Below, piece by piece: positions 11,717 through 20,143 of a stretch of 44,193 nt of DNA. Below the pieces are notes generated by a model that saw nothing but the letters and a program-made list of their open reading frames with translations, did no database searches and was not told the DNA's origin. The position numbers and the translations under genes are program-made. Source of the stretch: Bradyrhizobium guangdongense (GTDB lineage Bacteria; Pseudomonadota; Alphaproteobacteria; Rhizobiales; Xanthobacteraceae); NCBI RefSeq assembly GCF_006483445.1, contig NZ_PPPT01000048.1, positions 1-44,193 on the forward strand. The letters run 5' to 3'. How positions within the stretch are numbered: the first letter of the stretch is position 1; each line of letters starts with the position of its first letter.

Positions 11717-12268
11717 TCAGCGGTTGCGGAACATGAGTGCGGAGATACCGAGCCCGGTGGCAAACATCACCGCCAGAAATAGCCAGCTCGACACCGCGAG
11801 CTGCAAGCCGCCGGAAATGCCGTGTCCGCTGGTGCAGCCACCGGCGAGCCGCGCGCCGTACATGATCACGATGCCGCCGAGAAACGCGCCGACAAAGCGC
11901 TTGGCGATCGACGGTCCGAAGCGCTCCTTCCAGACGTCAGGCACGAGCTCAAGCCGCCAGGTGCCCGACATCACCGCCGAGAGCAACGCGCCAGCGGGAA
12001 TGCCGACCAGGAACCAGACGCCGTAGTCCCATTTCAGCGGCATGCTCTTCCAGTAGGAATTCTGCGCCACCGCCTCCGGCCCGATCACCGGGACGGCGAA
12101 CAGCGAGGCGACGCGCGAATAGGCAGTGGTGACGCCGAGCGGATCGCCGAACACCGCAAACGCGATCCAGCTCAACAGTCCGATTCCGGCGCCGACCAGA
12201 TAGGGCGACCAGTCGATCCGCGCGGCGCGCGGCGTCTCGCGAACATAGCTTTCCGTGATGGTAGTCAT
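11717..12268 (-). CDS. YeeE/YedE-family half transporter, first subunit (PmpA-like)
   Basis: A 183-residue inner-membrane protein with about 4 hydrophobic segments. YGARLAGGCTSGHGISGGLQ is the hallmark GGCTSGH motif of the family, with its transport-related Cys. The start at 12268 is chosen because GGGGAAA precedes it; upstream sequence in the same frame is Arg/Ala-rich and unlike the family. It is cotranscribed with the following half transporter (13-bp gap). The AT-rich 12330-12370 block directly upstream probably holds its promoter and operator. Confidence 0.85.
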   Translation of the reverse strand: MTTITESYVRETPRAARIDWSPYLVGAGIGLLSWIAFAVFGDPLGVTTAYSRVASLFAVPVIGPEAVAQNSYWKSMPLKWDYGVWFLVGIPAGALLSAVMSGTWRLELVPDVWKERFGPSIAKRFVGAFLGGIVIMYGARLAGGCTSGHGISGGLQLAVSSWLFLAVMFATGLGISALMFRNR

Positions 12269-12334
12269 GTGCGTTTCCCCGGCAGCGGCGCGATCCGCGT
12301 TTCTGCCGCGCGATCGGCCCGCACCGAAAATCAT

Positions 12335-12350
12335 ATTCAAAAAATATAAT
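12335..12350. promoter_or_regulatory. Near-match to the SqrR/SoxR operator upstream of the YeeE/YedE pair
   Basis: ATTC-N8-TAAT differs by one base from ATTC-N8-GAAT, the published SqrR consensus. It lies in an AT-rich block otherwise rare in this GC-rich window, 67-82 bp before the start of the first half transporter. Confidence 0.45.
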
Positions 12351-12369
12351 TTAGCAACGTCTAAATTAT
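12346..12369. promoter_or_regulatory. Perfect AT-rich palindrome between the YeeE/YedE genes
   Basis: ATAATTTAG and CTAAATTAT form perfect 9-bp arms around CAACGT. It overlaps the near-SqrR site and ends 4 bp from the stop of the full-length YeeE/YedE gene. An operator is more likely than a terminator because the stem is AT-rich and has no T-tail. Confidence 0.5.
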
Positions 12370-12373
12370 GAGG

Positions 12374-13465
12374 TCAGGCGCCCATCGCTGGCGAGTCCGC
12401 CGCCTGCTGCGGTTGCGGCGCGCCGGCGCGATCGACCAGCAGATCGGTGAGCCCTGCCCCGAGCCACATGCCGCCGAGCACGAGCCAGGCGGTGAGCGCG
12501 AATACCGAGGCGCCGGTCACCCCGGCGCCGACCGCGCAGCCGCCGGCGAGCATCGCACCGAACCCCATCAACACCGCGCCGAGGAGATAGCGCCGCATGC
12601 CGAGTCCGTCCGAAAAGCCCTCAAGCTTCAACTCGTGCGCGACAGCCGCGGCGACGAACGAGCCGAGGAACACGCCGGGAATGATACCGAGGTCGAAGCC
12701 GAGCCGGAGCTGCGAACTGTTGAGCACCAGCATCAGCAATTCGGCCGAGGGGCCGCTGAAGGTGAGGCTTTTCAACGATACCGGTGCGAAGGAGGTCTGC
12801 GAGAGCTGGTAGGTGAAGAGCCAGCCGGCAACCACGGCGGCGCCGGTTGCCAGCGCGGAGAGAATCAGGCGGCGCGGCAACTGGCTGCGAAAAGCGAAGG
12901 CGAGCCCCGCAATCAGCCACAGTCCGCCGAAAGCGAGCTTCTCGGGCAAGCCTGCGCCGAACATGGCCATGATGTCGCGCGACGGGCCGCCATCGACCAG
13001 CCACAGATTGGTCACCCATTCGCGCGCGGGCGACAAGAGGCCGCGATACGAGGCCTGCGCCGTCACAGCGAACACCAGGCCCGACAGCAGCGCTCTCAGA
13101 TTGCCGTTGGCCGACAGCACCAGCAGCCGGCTGGCGCAGCCGCGCGCCAGGATCATGCCGCAGCCGAACATCACGCCGCCCGCGATCGCGCCCGAGATGC
13201 TGCCCTGCTGCGCGAGTTGACGCGCCTCGGAGACGTCGAGCAGGCCCAACACGACAAAGGCCTGCGTGCCCACGAGTGCCGCCGCAAAGGTCAGGAGCCA
13301 AACCGCCAGGCGCGGCCCGCCCTCGCCGCGGGAAAATTCGACGGCTGCCGCACGCAGGCAGAAGCGGCTACGCTGGGCGAAGAACCCGAACAGGCCACCG
13401 ACCAGAAGACCGCCAAGCCATGACAGCCAGTCTTCGCCCAGGAGATCGATGACTGTCGTCAGCAC
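12374..13465 (-). CDS. Full-length YeeE/YedE-family transporter (TsuA-like thiosulfate/sulfur importer)
   Basis: A 363-residue inner-membrane protein with about 9-10 hydrophobic segments in two related halves. The cysteines lie in the expected motifs: AQRSRFCLRAA near residue 36, GCGMILARGCASRLL near 105, and LAGGCAVGAGVTGASVF near 325. TsuA-type proteins pass thiosulfate through a chain of such cysteines. It precedes the split pair in the same direction, but about 105 bp and an AT-rich palindrome separate them. It lies downstream of the sox genes, so the substrate may be thiosulfate or a sox by-product; this is inference. Confidence 0.87.
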   Translation of the reverse strand: MLTTVIDLLGEDWLSWLGGLLVGGLFGFFAQRSRFCLRAAAVEFSRGEGGPRLAVWLLTFAAALVGTQAFVVLGLLDVSEARQLAQQGSISGAIAGGVMFGCGMILARGCASRLLVLSANGNLRALLSGLVFAVTAQASYRGLLSPAREWVTNLWLVDGGPSRDIMAMFGAGLPEKLAFGGLWLIAGLAFAFRSQLPRRLILSALATGAAVVAGWLFTYQLSQTSFAPVSLKSLTFSGPSAELLMLVLNSSQLRLGFDLGIIPGVFLGSFVAAAVAHELKLEGFSDGLGMRRYLLGAVLMGFGAMLAGGCAVGAGVTGASVFALTAWLVLGGMWLGAGLTDLLVDRAGAPQPQQAADSPAMGA

Positions 13466-13565
13466 GGCCGCCTCAGTGCTCCATCGAGGTCCGCCAATCT
13501 ACCGTGCGGCGCGGCCTCGCTAAATGAGCCAAATCAAGGCCCGAAAAGCCCGCGGGAGATCGCCA

Positions 13566-13889
13566 TCAGGGACGCAGATAGGCATATCCCTGCTGTTGCA
13601 GCTCGGCGAGCCGAACGACGCCGCCCCTCTCAGCCACCACGAAGCCGGGCGTGAGGTCGTCGAGCTTGACGCCCTGTGCCTTCATCGTGTTGGCGCACGC
13701 GTCAAATCCGACGCCGCCATCGACGTGGTTCTGGAGGTTGCCCAGCACGAAGACGACCCGCTCGGCATCGGCGAGGTGATAGACGACGCGCTGTCGCGCG
13801 GGCGCCTCCGTCGCCGCGGCCGTCTCGCGCGCAGCGAGAGCGCCGAATAGTGCCGCAAGGCTGACGCGAAGCATTAATCGGCGCTGCAC
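13566..13889 (-). CDS. Exported DsrE-family protein, second of the trio
   Basis: A 107-residue protein. The start is taken as GTG at 13889 because AGGAGGG lies directly upstream and the gene before it ends 8 bp earlier; an ATG at 13874 is the alternative. With the GTG the N-terminus reads QRRLMLRVSLAALFGAL, a twin-arginine-like signal. The mature part resembles the DsrE/DsrF fold (VVYHLADAERVVFVLGNLQNH), with a single Cys in FDACANTMKAQGVK at the position used by DsrE-type sulfur carriers. Its place downstream of soxCD suggests periplasmic sulfur handling. Confidence 0.78.
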   Translation of the reverse strand: MQRRLMLRVSLAALFGALAARETAAATEAPARQRVVYHLADAERVVFVLGNLQNHVDGGVGFDACANTMKAQGVKLDDLTPGFVVAERGGVVRLAELQQQGYAYLRP

Positions 13890-13897
13890 GGTCCCTC

Positions 13898-14803
13898 CTA
13901 TCGTGTCTGCTTGATGAACTCCGCGATGCGGTCGGTGACATCTTCCGTAAAGAGGTCGCGGAAGAAATGATCGGCGTCCTCGATTCTTTCGAGTTGCACT
14001 CTGCCGCCGCTCGAATCGGCGAGCGGTGCGAAGGACGCTGTCACGTCGGGCACTACGGTATCCTTGGTGGCGGTGAGCACCAGCACCGGCAGCTTCATGC
14101 GCGCCACGAGCGCCGCGGTGTCCTGGGCGGCATCGGCGGCATAGAAGGAGGCAAAGGCCCGCGCCGTCACCACAGCGTTGCGGCAATAGATGAAGCCGGG
14201 CACGTCCATCCATTCGCCGCCGCGTCCCGCAGCGATGGCCTTGGTCGCCTTCTCCAGCAGCGGCTCGAGCGGCTTGCCATAGGTCTGGGCATAGGAGGCG
14301 CGCAGGCCAACCTCCGCTCCCCCGGTCGTCGGCGCCAGCAGCACCGCACCCGCGACGGGAGCGGTTTCGCTTGCCGCCAAATAGCGCGCGACCTGGTTGC
14401 CGCCGCGCGAGTGACCGAAGACGAAGACGAATCGCGACATGCTCTTCGCCCGCGCCACCCAGGCGCCGATCTCACCAACCGCTTCGTCGGCCGCATAGTC
14501 GTGCCGTGTGGCGCAGTCATACATGCCCTTGCGGCGATCGAGCCCCAGCGTAAGCGTATGCGCGAGCGAAGCGATACCGCGCTGCTCGAGTGCCTTGGCA
14601 ACGCCCTGCATGACCTCCATGTCCTTGTGCGCGAGCGTACCGTGGGTCATCACGACCAGCGGCGTGTCTGGCGCCATCGACGCGGGCGTGCGCAGCGTCG
14701 CGAGCGCCGTATGGCCGTTGATGGACAATTCGAGCTCCTGCTCGGCGGCGCAGGCAGGCCGCGCGAGAGCGAGCAAGACAGCCAGTCCCATCAACCATCG
14801 CAT
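13898..14803 (-). CDS. Secreted alpha/beta hydrolase in the sox cluster
   Basis: A 301-residue protein with a Sec signal (WLMGLAVLLALARPACA, cleavage near residue 19). A full catalytic triad can be seen: S132 in the nucleophile elbow GHSRGGNQ, D248 in LTATKDTVVPD and H279 in IEDADHFFRD. THGTLAHKDM near 53 supplies the oxyanion loop. The family covers esterases, thioesterases and dienelactone hydrolases, so the substrate is open. It sits between two exported DsrE proteins (gaps of 8 and 14 bp) and is probably cotranscribed with soxABCD. A role in cleaving a sulfur-bearing thioester or in repair is only a guess. Confidence 0.82.
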   Translation of the reverse strand: MRWLMGLAVLLALARPACAAEQELELSINGHTALATLRTPASMAPDTPLVVMTHGTLAHKDMEVMQGVAKALEQRGIASLAHTLTLGLDRRKGMYDCATRHDYAADEAVGEIGAWVARAKSMSRFVFVFGHSRGGNQVARYLAASETAPVAGAVLLAPTTGGAEVGLRASYAQTYGKPLEPLLEKATKAIAAGRGGEWMDVPGFIYCRNAVVTARAFASFYAADAAQDTAALVARMKLPVLVLTATKDTVVPDVTASFAPLADSSGGRVQLERIEDADHFFRDLFTEDVTDRIAEFIKQTR

Positions 14804-14817
14804 CGGCGTCTCTCTCC

Positions 14818-15285
14818 TCAGGGACGAACGATCGTCCAGTTCCTTTCCGCCAGATCCATCAGCGCGGCAACACCGACCTGGGTGACGCTGACACCCTTGA
14901 TCAGCGGCGGCCGCCGGCCTTCTTCCTTCGCCGCGAGCGTCTCCAGCGTATTGCCGCAGGCGATAAAGCTCACATTGGGCATCGACTTCAAAAAGTTCAC
15001 CAGGCGCTCCTTCACCGGCGATCGGTCCTCGAGCAGCATGTCGAGGCCGCCGTTGAAGGCGACCACCACGATCTCGGCGTCCTCACCCTGCCCGGAATAG
15101 TGCCGCGAGACGTTGGCCGCAACATCGAGGACGGCGCGCATCTTGACCGGGTCGTCGTCACTGATCTGCAGCGCGAGCTTGTGTGGCTCGGCTGCCCGGG
15201 TCGGGGCGGCGCAACTTGTCACGACAAGGGCGGCAGCGACCAGCCCGCGAAGCAATCCGCGGCGGCTCGCCTGCCCGCGGCTCAC
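14818..15285 (-). CDS. Exported DsrE-family protein, first of the trio
   Basis: A 155-residue protein with a twin-arginine signal (ASRRGLLRGLVAAALVV). The GTG start overlaps the soxD stop as GTGA, so it is translationally coupled to soxD. The mature domain has the DsrE/F pattern: KLALQISDDDPVKMRAVLD, IVVVAFNGGLDMLL, and a Cys in NVSFIACGNTLETL at the sulfur-carrier position. DsrE-like proteins bind sulfane sulfur on this Cys. The coupling to soxD suggests it meets sulfur released or left on the Sox carrier in the periplasm. Confidence 0.83.
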   Translation of the reverse strand: MSRGQASRRGLLRGLVAAALVVTSCAAPTRAAEPHKLALQISDDDPVKMRAVLDVAANVSRHYSGQGEDAEIVVVAFNGGLDMLLEDRSPVKERLVNFLKSMPNVSFIACGNTLETLAAKEEGRRPPLIKGVSVTQVGVAALMDLAERNWTIVRP

Positions 15286-15974
15286 TCCACGCCCCGCGAC
15301 TTCTTGTCCTTGCCATCTTCAGGGGTCACGTCGATTGCAGCCGCGCGCGCGGTGATCTTCACCGGCGCGATGCAATCCTTCATGCAAGGATCCTTCTGCC
15401 AGAACGACTTCTCCGTGGTCGCGCGATCATCCATCACAAATCCGTGCTCATTCGGCATCTTGATCGTGGCGAGGTTCTTGTTGGTCAGCTCGAAATTCTG
15501 GTCGGTAACGACATCGTTCAGGTACAAGACATAGGCGACCAGCGCATAGTATTCGTCGACCGACAACGACTCCGCATTGCCATAGGGCATGGCGTGACGG
15601 ACGTAGTCGAACACGGTCGAGGCGTAGGGCCAGTACGAACCCACCGTCTTGACCGGATTGTCAGAGGTCAGCGAGCCCTTGCCGCCGGCGAGCACCGGCC
15701 AGCGGCCATTGCCCTCGCCGAACTCGCCGTGGCAGGACGCGCAATTGTCCATGAAGAGCTTTTCGCCCTGGTTAACCGTGCCCTTGCCCTGCGGCAGGCC
15801 CTGACCATCGGGCCGCACGTCGATATCCCAGCCGCGGATTTCCTCCGCAGTCGGCGCGCGGCCGATGTGATAACGCTGACCGGCTTTGGCATCGGTCTTC
15901 TGCTGCCCGAGCGCGGGCGCGCTCAGCGCGCAAGCGAGCAGCGCCGTTAGAATGAACTTAGGCGACTTCGACAT
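15282..15974 (-). CDS. soxD: Sulfane dehydrogenase cytochrome subunit SoxD (short, single haem)
   Basis: A 230-residue periplasmic c-type cytochrome with a Sec signal (ILTALLACALSAPALGQQ). The only haem site is C78-A-S-C81-H82. The family opening GRAPTAEEIRGWDIDVRPDGQGLP and the LSVDEYYALVAYVLYLN stretch identify SoxD. It is the electron acceptor for SoxC, which oxidises the SoxY-bound sulfane sulfur by six electrons. It is shorter than two-haem SoxD of Paracoccus. The start at 15974 overlaps the soxC stop by 17 bases, so the pair is coupled. Two further cysteines (DPCMKDC) near residue 200 could form a disulfide. Confidence 0.92.
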   Translation of the reverse strand: MSKSPKFILTALLACALSAPALGQQKTDAKAGQRYHIGRAPTAEEIRGWDIDVRPDGQGLPQGKGTVNQGEKLFMDNCASCHGEFGEGNGRWPVLAGGKGSLTSDNPVKTVGSYWPYASTVFDYVRHAMPYGNAESLSVDEYYALVAYVLYLNDVVTDQNFELTNKNLATIKMPNEHGFVMDDRATTEKSFWQKDPCMKDCIAPVKITARAAAIDVTPEDGKDKKSRGVE

Positions 15975-17229
15975 TCTCGACCTCACCATTGGCCTGCACA
16001 TGCCAGGTCTGGATGCCATTGTTGTGATAGATGGAGTTGACGCCGCGGATCTTGCGCAGCTCGGCCTTACTCGGCTGCACGTAGCCGGTCTCGTCCTGCA
16101 CACGCGATTGCAGCAGCAGCGGCTCGCCGTTCCAGTCGAACTCGTAGTAGAAACGCGTCAGCGCCTTGTCGAGCACGGGCCCATCGAGCCGCGCCGGCCA
16201 CCAGTTGCGGCCGCCATCGAGCGAGACGTCCACGCGCTTGACCTTGCCGTTTCCACTCCAGGCCAGCCCCGAGACGATGGTAAAACCCTTGCCGTGCCTG
16301 ATCGGCGCCTGCGGACTGGGGCTCGTGATCACCGACTTGGCGTCCATCGACCAGGTGAAGCGACGCGCCTTGCCGTTGGGCATCAGGTCCGTGTATTTCG
16401 ACGTCTCCTCGCGGGTATGCCAGGGCTGATCGCCGATCTTGATGCGGCGCAGCCACTTGACCCAGAGATTGCCCTGCCAGCCTGGCACGACGAGCCGCAT
16501 CGGATAGCCCTGCTCGGGATAGAGCGCCTCGCCATTCATCTTGTAGGCAATGATGCAGTCGTCGAGCGCCTTCTCAATCGGCAGGCTGCGGTCCATCGCA
16601 GCCGCATCGGCGCCCTCGACCAGCAACCACTTGCCATTGCTCTTGACGCCGGCTTCTTCCAGGAGCGTGCGCAGCGACACGCCGGTGTACTGCACGCAAT
16701 GGATCATGCCGTGGGTGAACTGGCAGCCATTGAGCTGCGCACCGCGCCACTCCATGCCGGAGTTGGCCGCGCATTCCATGAAGTGGATGCGGTTGACGCG
16801 CGGATAGCGCTTGAGCTCCTCAAGCGTAAGGATCAGCGGACGCTCCACTAGGCCATGGATCATCAGGCGATGATCGGCCGGATCGATCTCGGCGATGCCG
16901 CCGTGATGCCGCTCGAAACAGAGACCGTTCGGCGTGATGATGCCTTCGAGCTCGTGCAGCGGGGTGAAGCTGACGGAGGATTCGCGCGAGGCGGTCAGCC
17001 ATTCGACGTCGCGCCGGACGACGTCCTTCTCGAATTTCGATGGCTTGCCATAGGGACGCACGACGACGCCTTCGCCGAGCGATTTGGTCCATTCCGGCAC
17101 GTTGGGGGGCTGGTTGGCCGGATTGCCGCCGCCGGCGAAGGCGGGCTTGGCGAGCACCGACGCCGCAGCGCCGGCACCAGCGGCCAGGAAATTACGTCGG
17201 GATTGCCGGGGACTGTCCATCTTCGACAT
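15958..17229 (-). CDS. soxC: Sulfane dehydrogenase molybdenum subunit SoxC
   Basis: A 423-residue molybdenum-cofactor enzyme of the sulfite-oxidase family. The twin-arginine signal QSRRNFLAAGAGAAAS exports it folded with its cofactor. HFMECAANSGMEW contains the Cys that binds molybdenum, and FTHGMIHCVQYTGVSLRTLL and VPGWQGNLWVKWL are typical of SoxC. The C-terminal dimerisation domain has VSLDGGRNWWPARL. Together with SoxD it oxidises the sulfane sulfur on SoxY without releasing it, which gives full oxidation of thiosulfate to sulfate without sulfur globules. It follows soxB by 6 bp. Confidence 0.95.
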   Translation of the reverse strand: MSKMDSPRQSRRNFLAAGAGAAASVLAKPAFAGGGNPANQPPNVPEWTKSLGEGVVVRPYGKPSKFEKDVVRRDVEWLTASRESSVSFTPLHELEGIITPNGLCFERHHGGIAEIDPADHRLMIHGLVERPLILTLEELKRYPRVNRIHFMECAANSGMEWRGAQLNGCQFTHGMIHCVQYTGVSLRTLLEEAGVKSNGKWLLVEGADAAAMDRSLPIEKALDDCIIAYKMNGEALYPEQGYPMRLVVPGWQGNLWVKWLRRIKIGDQPWHTREETSKYTDLMPNGKARRFTWSMDAKSVITSPSPQAPIRHGKGFTIVSGLAWSGNGKVKRVDVSLDGGRNWWPARLDGPVLDKALTRFYYEFDWNGEPLLLQSRVQDETGYVQPSKAELRKIRGVNSIYHNNGIQTWHVQANGEVENVEVA

Positions 17230-17235
17230 CGCTTC

Positions 17236-18933
17236 TTACGCTCCGGTCACTTTGACAGCTCTATTGGGTTCGAGGCGAACCGTCTTCTGTCGGGTCAGAT
17301 AGTTGGCGACGACCTCCCAGATGGGCGGCCCTTCGGTTCCTTCGTTGACGCTGGCCCAGCCGGCGACCTGATATTCCCTGGCGGGATCGATCGGCGCGCC
17401 GGTCTTGACCAGCCGCATGTCCGAGATGCGGCTGCCTTGCGGCTTTGCGACATCGATCGCGTAGGACAGCCCGCCGATGCGCACCATGTCGCCGCCCTGC
17501 TGGTAGTAGGGATCGACGTTGAAGAGATTGTCGGCGACGTCCTCGATGATCTCCTTCAACCGCGCACCCGTCATGCCCATGCGATAGACCGCCGGATAGG
17601 TGATCGCAGTCGCGTTGGTGACGTCCTCGAAGGTGATGTCCTGCCCCGGCAGCACGCTGGTGCCCCAGCGGAAGCCGGGCGACAGCGCGATCTCGGCGTC
17701 GCGCTCCTGCACCAGCGCCTGGCAGATCAGATCGTCGAACGTGCCGTTGAAATTGCCGCGCCGGTAGAGCAGCGAATCCGTCTTGCCGAGCACTTTGGCC
17801 AGGTCGGACGCGAAGGGCTTGCGCACCTCGGCGATCTTCGCGGCCATCTCGGCATCGGCCGCGATCACGTCGGAGAACAGCGGAATGAGTTTGTAACTGT
17901 AAGCCTTGACCTCGCCGTCGCGGACGTCGAGGTCGAGCCGCGACACGAACTTGCCGGACGAACCCGACGCGATCAGCAGTGTCTTGCCGACCTTCACCGC
18001 CTCCGGCAGCGCGTCGTGGGTATGTCCGGTCAGGATCACGTCGACGCCCTTGACGCGGCTCGCAAGCTTGCGGTCGACATCAAAACCGTTGTGCGAGAGC
18101 AGCACGACGAGCTGCGCACCACCCTTGCGCGCCTTGTCGACCTGCGCCTGGACGTCCTCCTCGCGCACGCCGAACGACCAGTTCGGAATCATCCAGCGCG
18201 GATTGGCGACCGGAGTATAGGGAAAGGCCTGGCCCAGCACCGCGATCTTGACGCCGCCGCGCTCGATCATGGTCGAGGGCTCGAACGCCGCCTCGTTCCA
18301 TTCGGTATCGCGGATGTTGAGACCGAGGAACGGGAAGCCGAGTCCTTCGATCGCCTGCTTGACCCGCTCGGTGCCGTAGGTGAACTCCCAATGCCCGGTC
18401 ATGGCGTCCGGTTTGAGCAGGGCCATGCAGTCGATCATGTCCTGGCCGCGTGTTTTCAAGGACGACCATGATCCCTGCCAGGTATCGCCGCCGTCGAGCA
18501 AAGCGACCTTGTCGCCGCGCTCGGCGCGAATGGCCTTGATGACCGTGGCGGCGCGATCGAGGCCGCCGATCCGGCCATAGGTTTTGGCGAGCGCTTCGAA
18601 GTCCTCCGATGTCAACGCATACGCAGCCGACGACCCCGGCGCGATGCCGAAACGGGCGAGAAATTCCTTCGCCGTCACGTGCGGCGGAAGTCCCTTCGCT
18701 TCGCCGACGCCGAGATTGGTCGAGGGCTCGCGGAAATACAGTGGCATCAGCTGGCCGTGGATGTCGGTGACGTGTACTAGCGTAACGTTACCGAGCGGCT
18801 CGAAGGCCAGGAGCTCCTTCTCCGTCAGACGCTGCTGGGCGAACGCTCTTGTCAGGCCGGCGCTGGCGCCGGCCGTCAGCGCGACCGTCGCCGTGGCGAC
18901 CTGAATGAACTCGCGGCGAGAGATCATGCCCAA
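17236..18933 (-). CDS. soxB: Sulfate thiohydrolase SoxB
   Basis: A 565-residue periplasmic dimanganese enzyme of the 5'-nucleotidase/metallophosphatase group that hydrolyses the terminal sulfonate from SoxY-Cys as sulfate. The twin-arginine signal is SRREFIQVATATVAL. Metal-site motifs are HVTDIHGQLMPLY, LLDGGDTWQGS, MTGHWEFTYG, VVLLSHNGFD and LTGHTHDALPE, in the usual order. The C-terminal substrate domain has GFRWGTSVLPGQDITFEDV. It stands between soxA (17-bp gap) and soxC (6-bp gap), so it belongs to the sox operon. Confidence 0.96.
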   Translation of the reverse strand: MGMISRREFIQVATATVALTAGASAGLTRAFAQQRLTEKELLAFEPLGNVTLVHVTDIHGQLMPLYFREPSTNLGVGEAKGLPPHVTAKEFLARFGIAPGSSAAYALTSEDFEALAKTYGRIGGLDRAATVIKAIRAERGDKVALLDGGDTWQGSWSSLKTRGQDMIDCMALLKPDAMTGHWEFTYGTERVKQAIEGLGFPFLGLNIRDTEWNEAAFEPSTMIERGGVKIAVLGQAFPYTPVANPRWMIPNWSFGVREEDVQAQVDKARKGGAQLVVLLSHNGFDVDRKLASRVKGVDVILTGHTHDALPEAVKVGKTLLIASGSSGKFVSRLDLDVRDGEVKAYSYKLIPLFSDVIAADAEMAAKIAEVRKPFASDLAKVLGKTDSLLYRRGNFNGTFDDLICQALVQERDAEIALSPGFRWGTSVLPGQDITFEDVTNATAITYPAVYRMGMTGARLKEIIEDVADNLFNVDPYYQQGGDMVRIGGLSYAIDVAKPQGSRISDMRLVKTGAPIDPAREYQVAGWASVNEGTEGPPIWEVVANYLTRQKTVRLEPNRAVKVTGA

Positions 18934-18950
18934 GGCTCCTGGAATCTCGA

Positions 18951-19772
18951 TTAGTTGCGCACCGCGGGCGTTTCGACCGGCAGCCCGATGCCGCGCCAGG
19001 CGACGTAGAGCTCGAGCGCAAGAAACTCGTCCGACAGCGGCTTGAAAGGCTCGGCACGCACGTCGAACATGCAGCCTTCGAAGCGCTCGTGCAGCGGCAC
19101 CACACGCTGGTCGCGCAGCCGATAGGTCGGAAAGCCGTTGGTCTGGCCTTGGCTGAGAAAATCGGCCCGCATGAACTTGCCGTTGTTGCGTTCATGACAG
19201 GATGCGCATGCAAGATCGAGCTGACCGTAGCGCGTATAATAGGTCTGTTTACCGCGCTCGAACCACGGCGACATCGGACCGTCGGTCTTGACCGCCACCG
19301 GCATGCCCCGTGACTGGAAACGGACGAAAGTCGTCATGTCGGTGAGCGCCTGGGACTTGAAGGCCCATGGCTCTGCCTTCATTTTTTCGGTGCGGCAGAT
19401 GTTGATGCGTTGCTCGAGATTGACCGGCTTCTTCAGCTTGTCGTCCCATTTCGGCATAGCGGCGCCGACGCCCTTCATGCTCGTCTCGGCCTGGCCGTGG
19501 CAGCTCATGCAGGACTTGCCCTCTGTGCCTTCGACCTTCTTCCAGACGTCCGCGGCGCGCTCCACCGCGAGGAAGCCCGGGTTCTCCAGATCGTCGTCCT
19601 GCAGCGCACGGGTCTCCTTGCTGCGAAATTCGTAGCCGGAGATGATGGTCTTGAAGACGTGGCCGGGCGGCGCAGCGATGCCCTTGCGCTCGGCGTCCTG
19701 TGCGTATGCAAGCGTCGCAAAGGATGCGGCGACCACGACCGCAACGGCAAGTCCAACATATCGCGACAGCAT
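18951..19772 (-). CDS. soxA: L-cysteine S-thiosulfotransferase diheme subunit SoxA
   Basis: A 273-residue periplasmic cytochrome c with a Sec signal (VAVVVAASFATLAYAQ). Two haem sites are present: C88-M-S-C91-H92 and C189-A-S-C192-H193, so this is the two-haem form. C234 in EGCMFDVRAE is the catalytic Cys that ligates the active haem as persulfide; C126 in INICRTEK probably forms the structural disulfide or ligand pair. With SoxX it joins thiosulfate to the SoxY cysteine and passes two electrons on. It follows soxZ by 27 bp in the order X-Y-Z-A-B-C-D. Confidence 0.96.
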   Translation of the reverse strand: MLSRYVGLAVAVVVAASFATLAYAQDAERKGIAAPPGHVFKTIISGYEFRSKETRALQDDDLENPGFLAVERAADVWKKVEGTEGKSCMSCHGQAETSMKGVGAAMPKWDDKLKKPVNLEQRINICRTEKMKAEPWAFKSQALTDMTTFVRFQSRGMPVAVKTDGPMSPWFERGKQTYYTRYGQLDLACASCHERNNGKFMRADFLSQGQTNGFPTYRLRDQRVVPLHERFEGCMFDVRAEPFKPLSDEFLALELYVAWRGIGLPVETPAVRN

Positions 19773-19799
19773 CCGCCCTCTCCCTCGAAGCTCTCGGCC

Positions 19800-20126
19800 T
19801 TACGCCTTGAGCGCGATCTTTTCTTCGGCCGTGATCACGGAGCCGTCGTCATCGGTCCAGGAGAATTTGAACGTCCCGGCCTCCTCCACTTTGGCATCGA
19901 ATTGGATGTACGGGTTGGCCGAGATCGCCGGCTCGAGAGCGCAAGCGAAGACTGGTCGGCCGTTGAACTCGCAGGTGAACTTGTTGATGATCTTGCGCGG
20001 AATGGGCTTGCCCTGCGCATCCTTGCGCTGGCCAGATTCCATGACGTGAGCGACCAGGGTCTTGATCTGGATGACCTCACCCTTGGCTGCCTCCTTGGGA
20101 AGCTTGATACGCGGTTTGTCTGCCAT
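19800..20126 (-). CDS. soxZ: Sulfur carrier subunit SoxZ
   Basis: A 108-residue protein with no signal peptide; it is exported by riding with SoxY. The Ig-like fold sequence starts PRIKLPKEAAKGEVIQIKTL and contains VAHVMESGQRKDAQGKPIPR, strongly conserved in SoxZ, and ends with FKFSWTDDDGSVITAEEKI. It forms the heterodimer with SoxY that holds pathway intermediates. It lies 17 bp after soxY. Confidence 0.95.
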   Translation of the reverse strand: MADKPRIKLPKEAAKGEVIQIKTLVAHVMESGQRKDAQGKPIPRKIINKFTCEFNGRPVFACALEPAISANPYIQFDAKVEEAGTFKFSWTDDDGSVITAEEKIALKA

Positions 20127-20143
20127 TGTTCTCTCCTTGAGCC

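Noticed and set aside
12368..13423. A 351-codon open frame on the plus strand opposite the YeeE/YedE gene
   Set aside because: The translation is Glu/Arg/Ala/His-rich without motifs, and the minus strand carries clear membrane segments and family cysteines.
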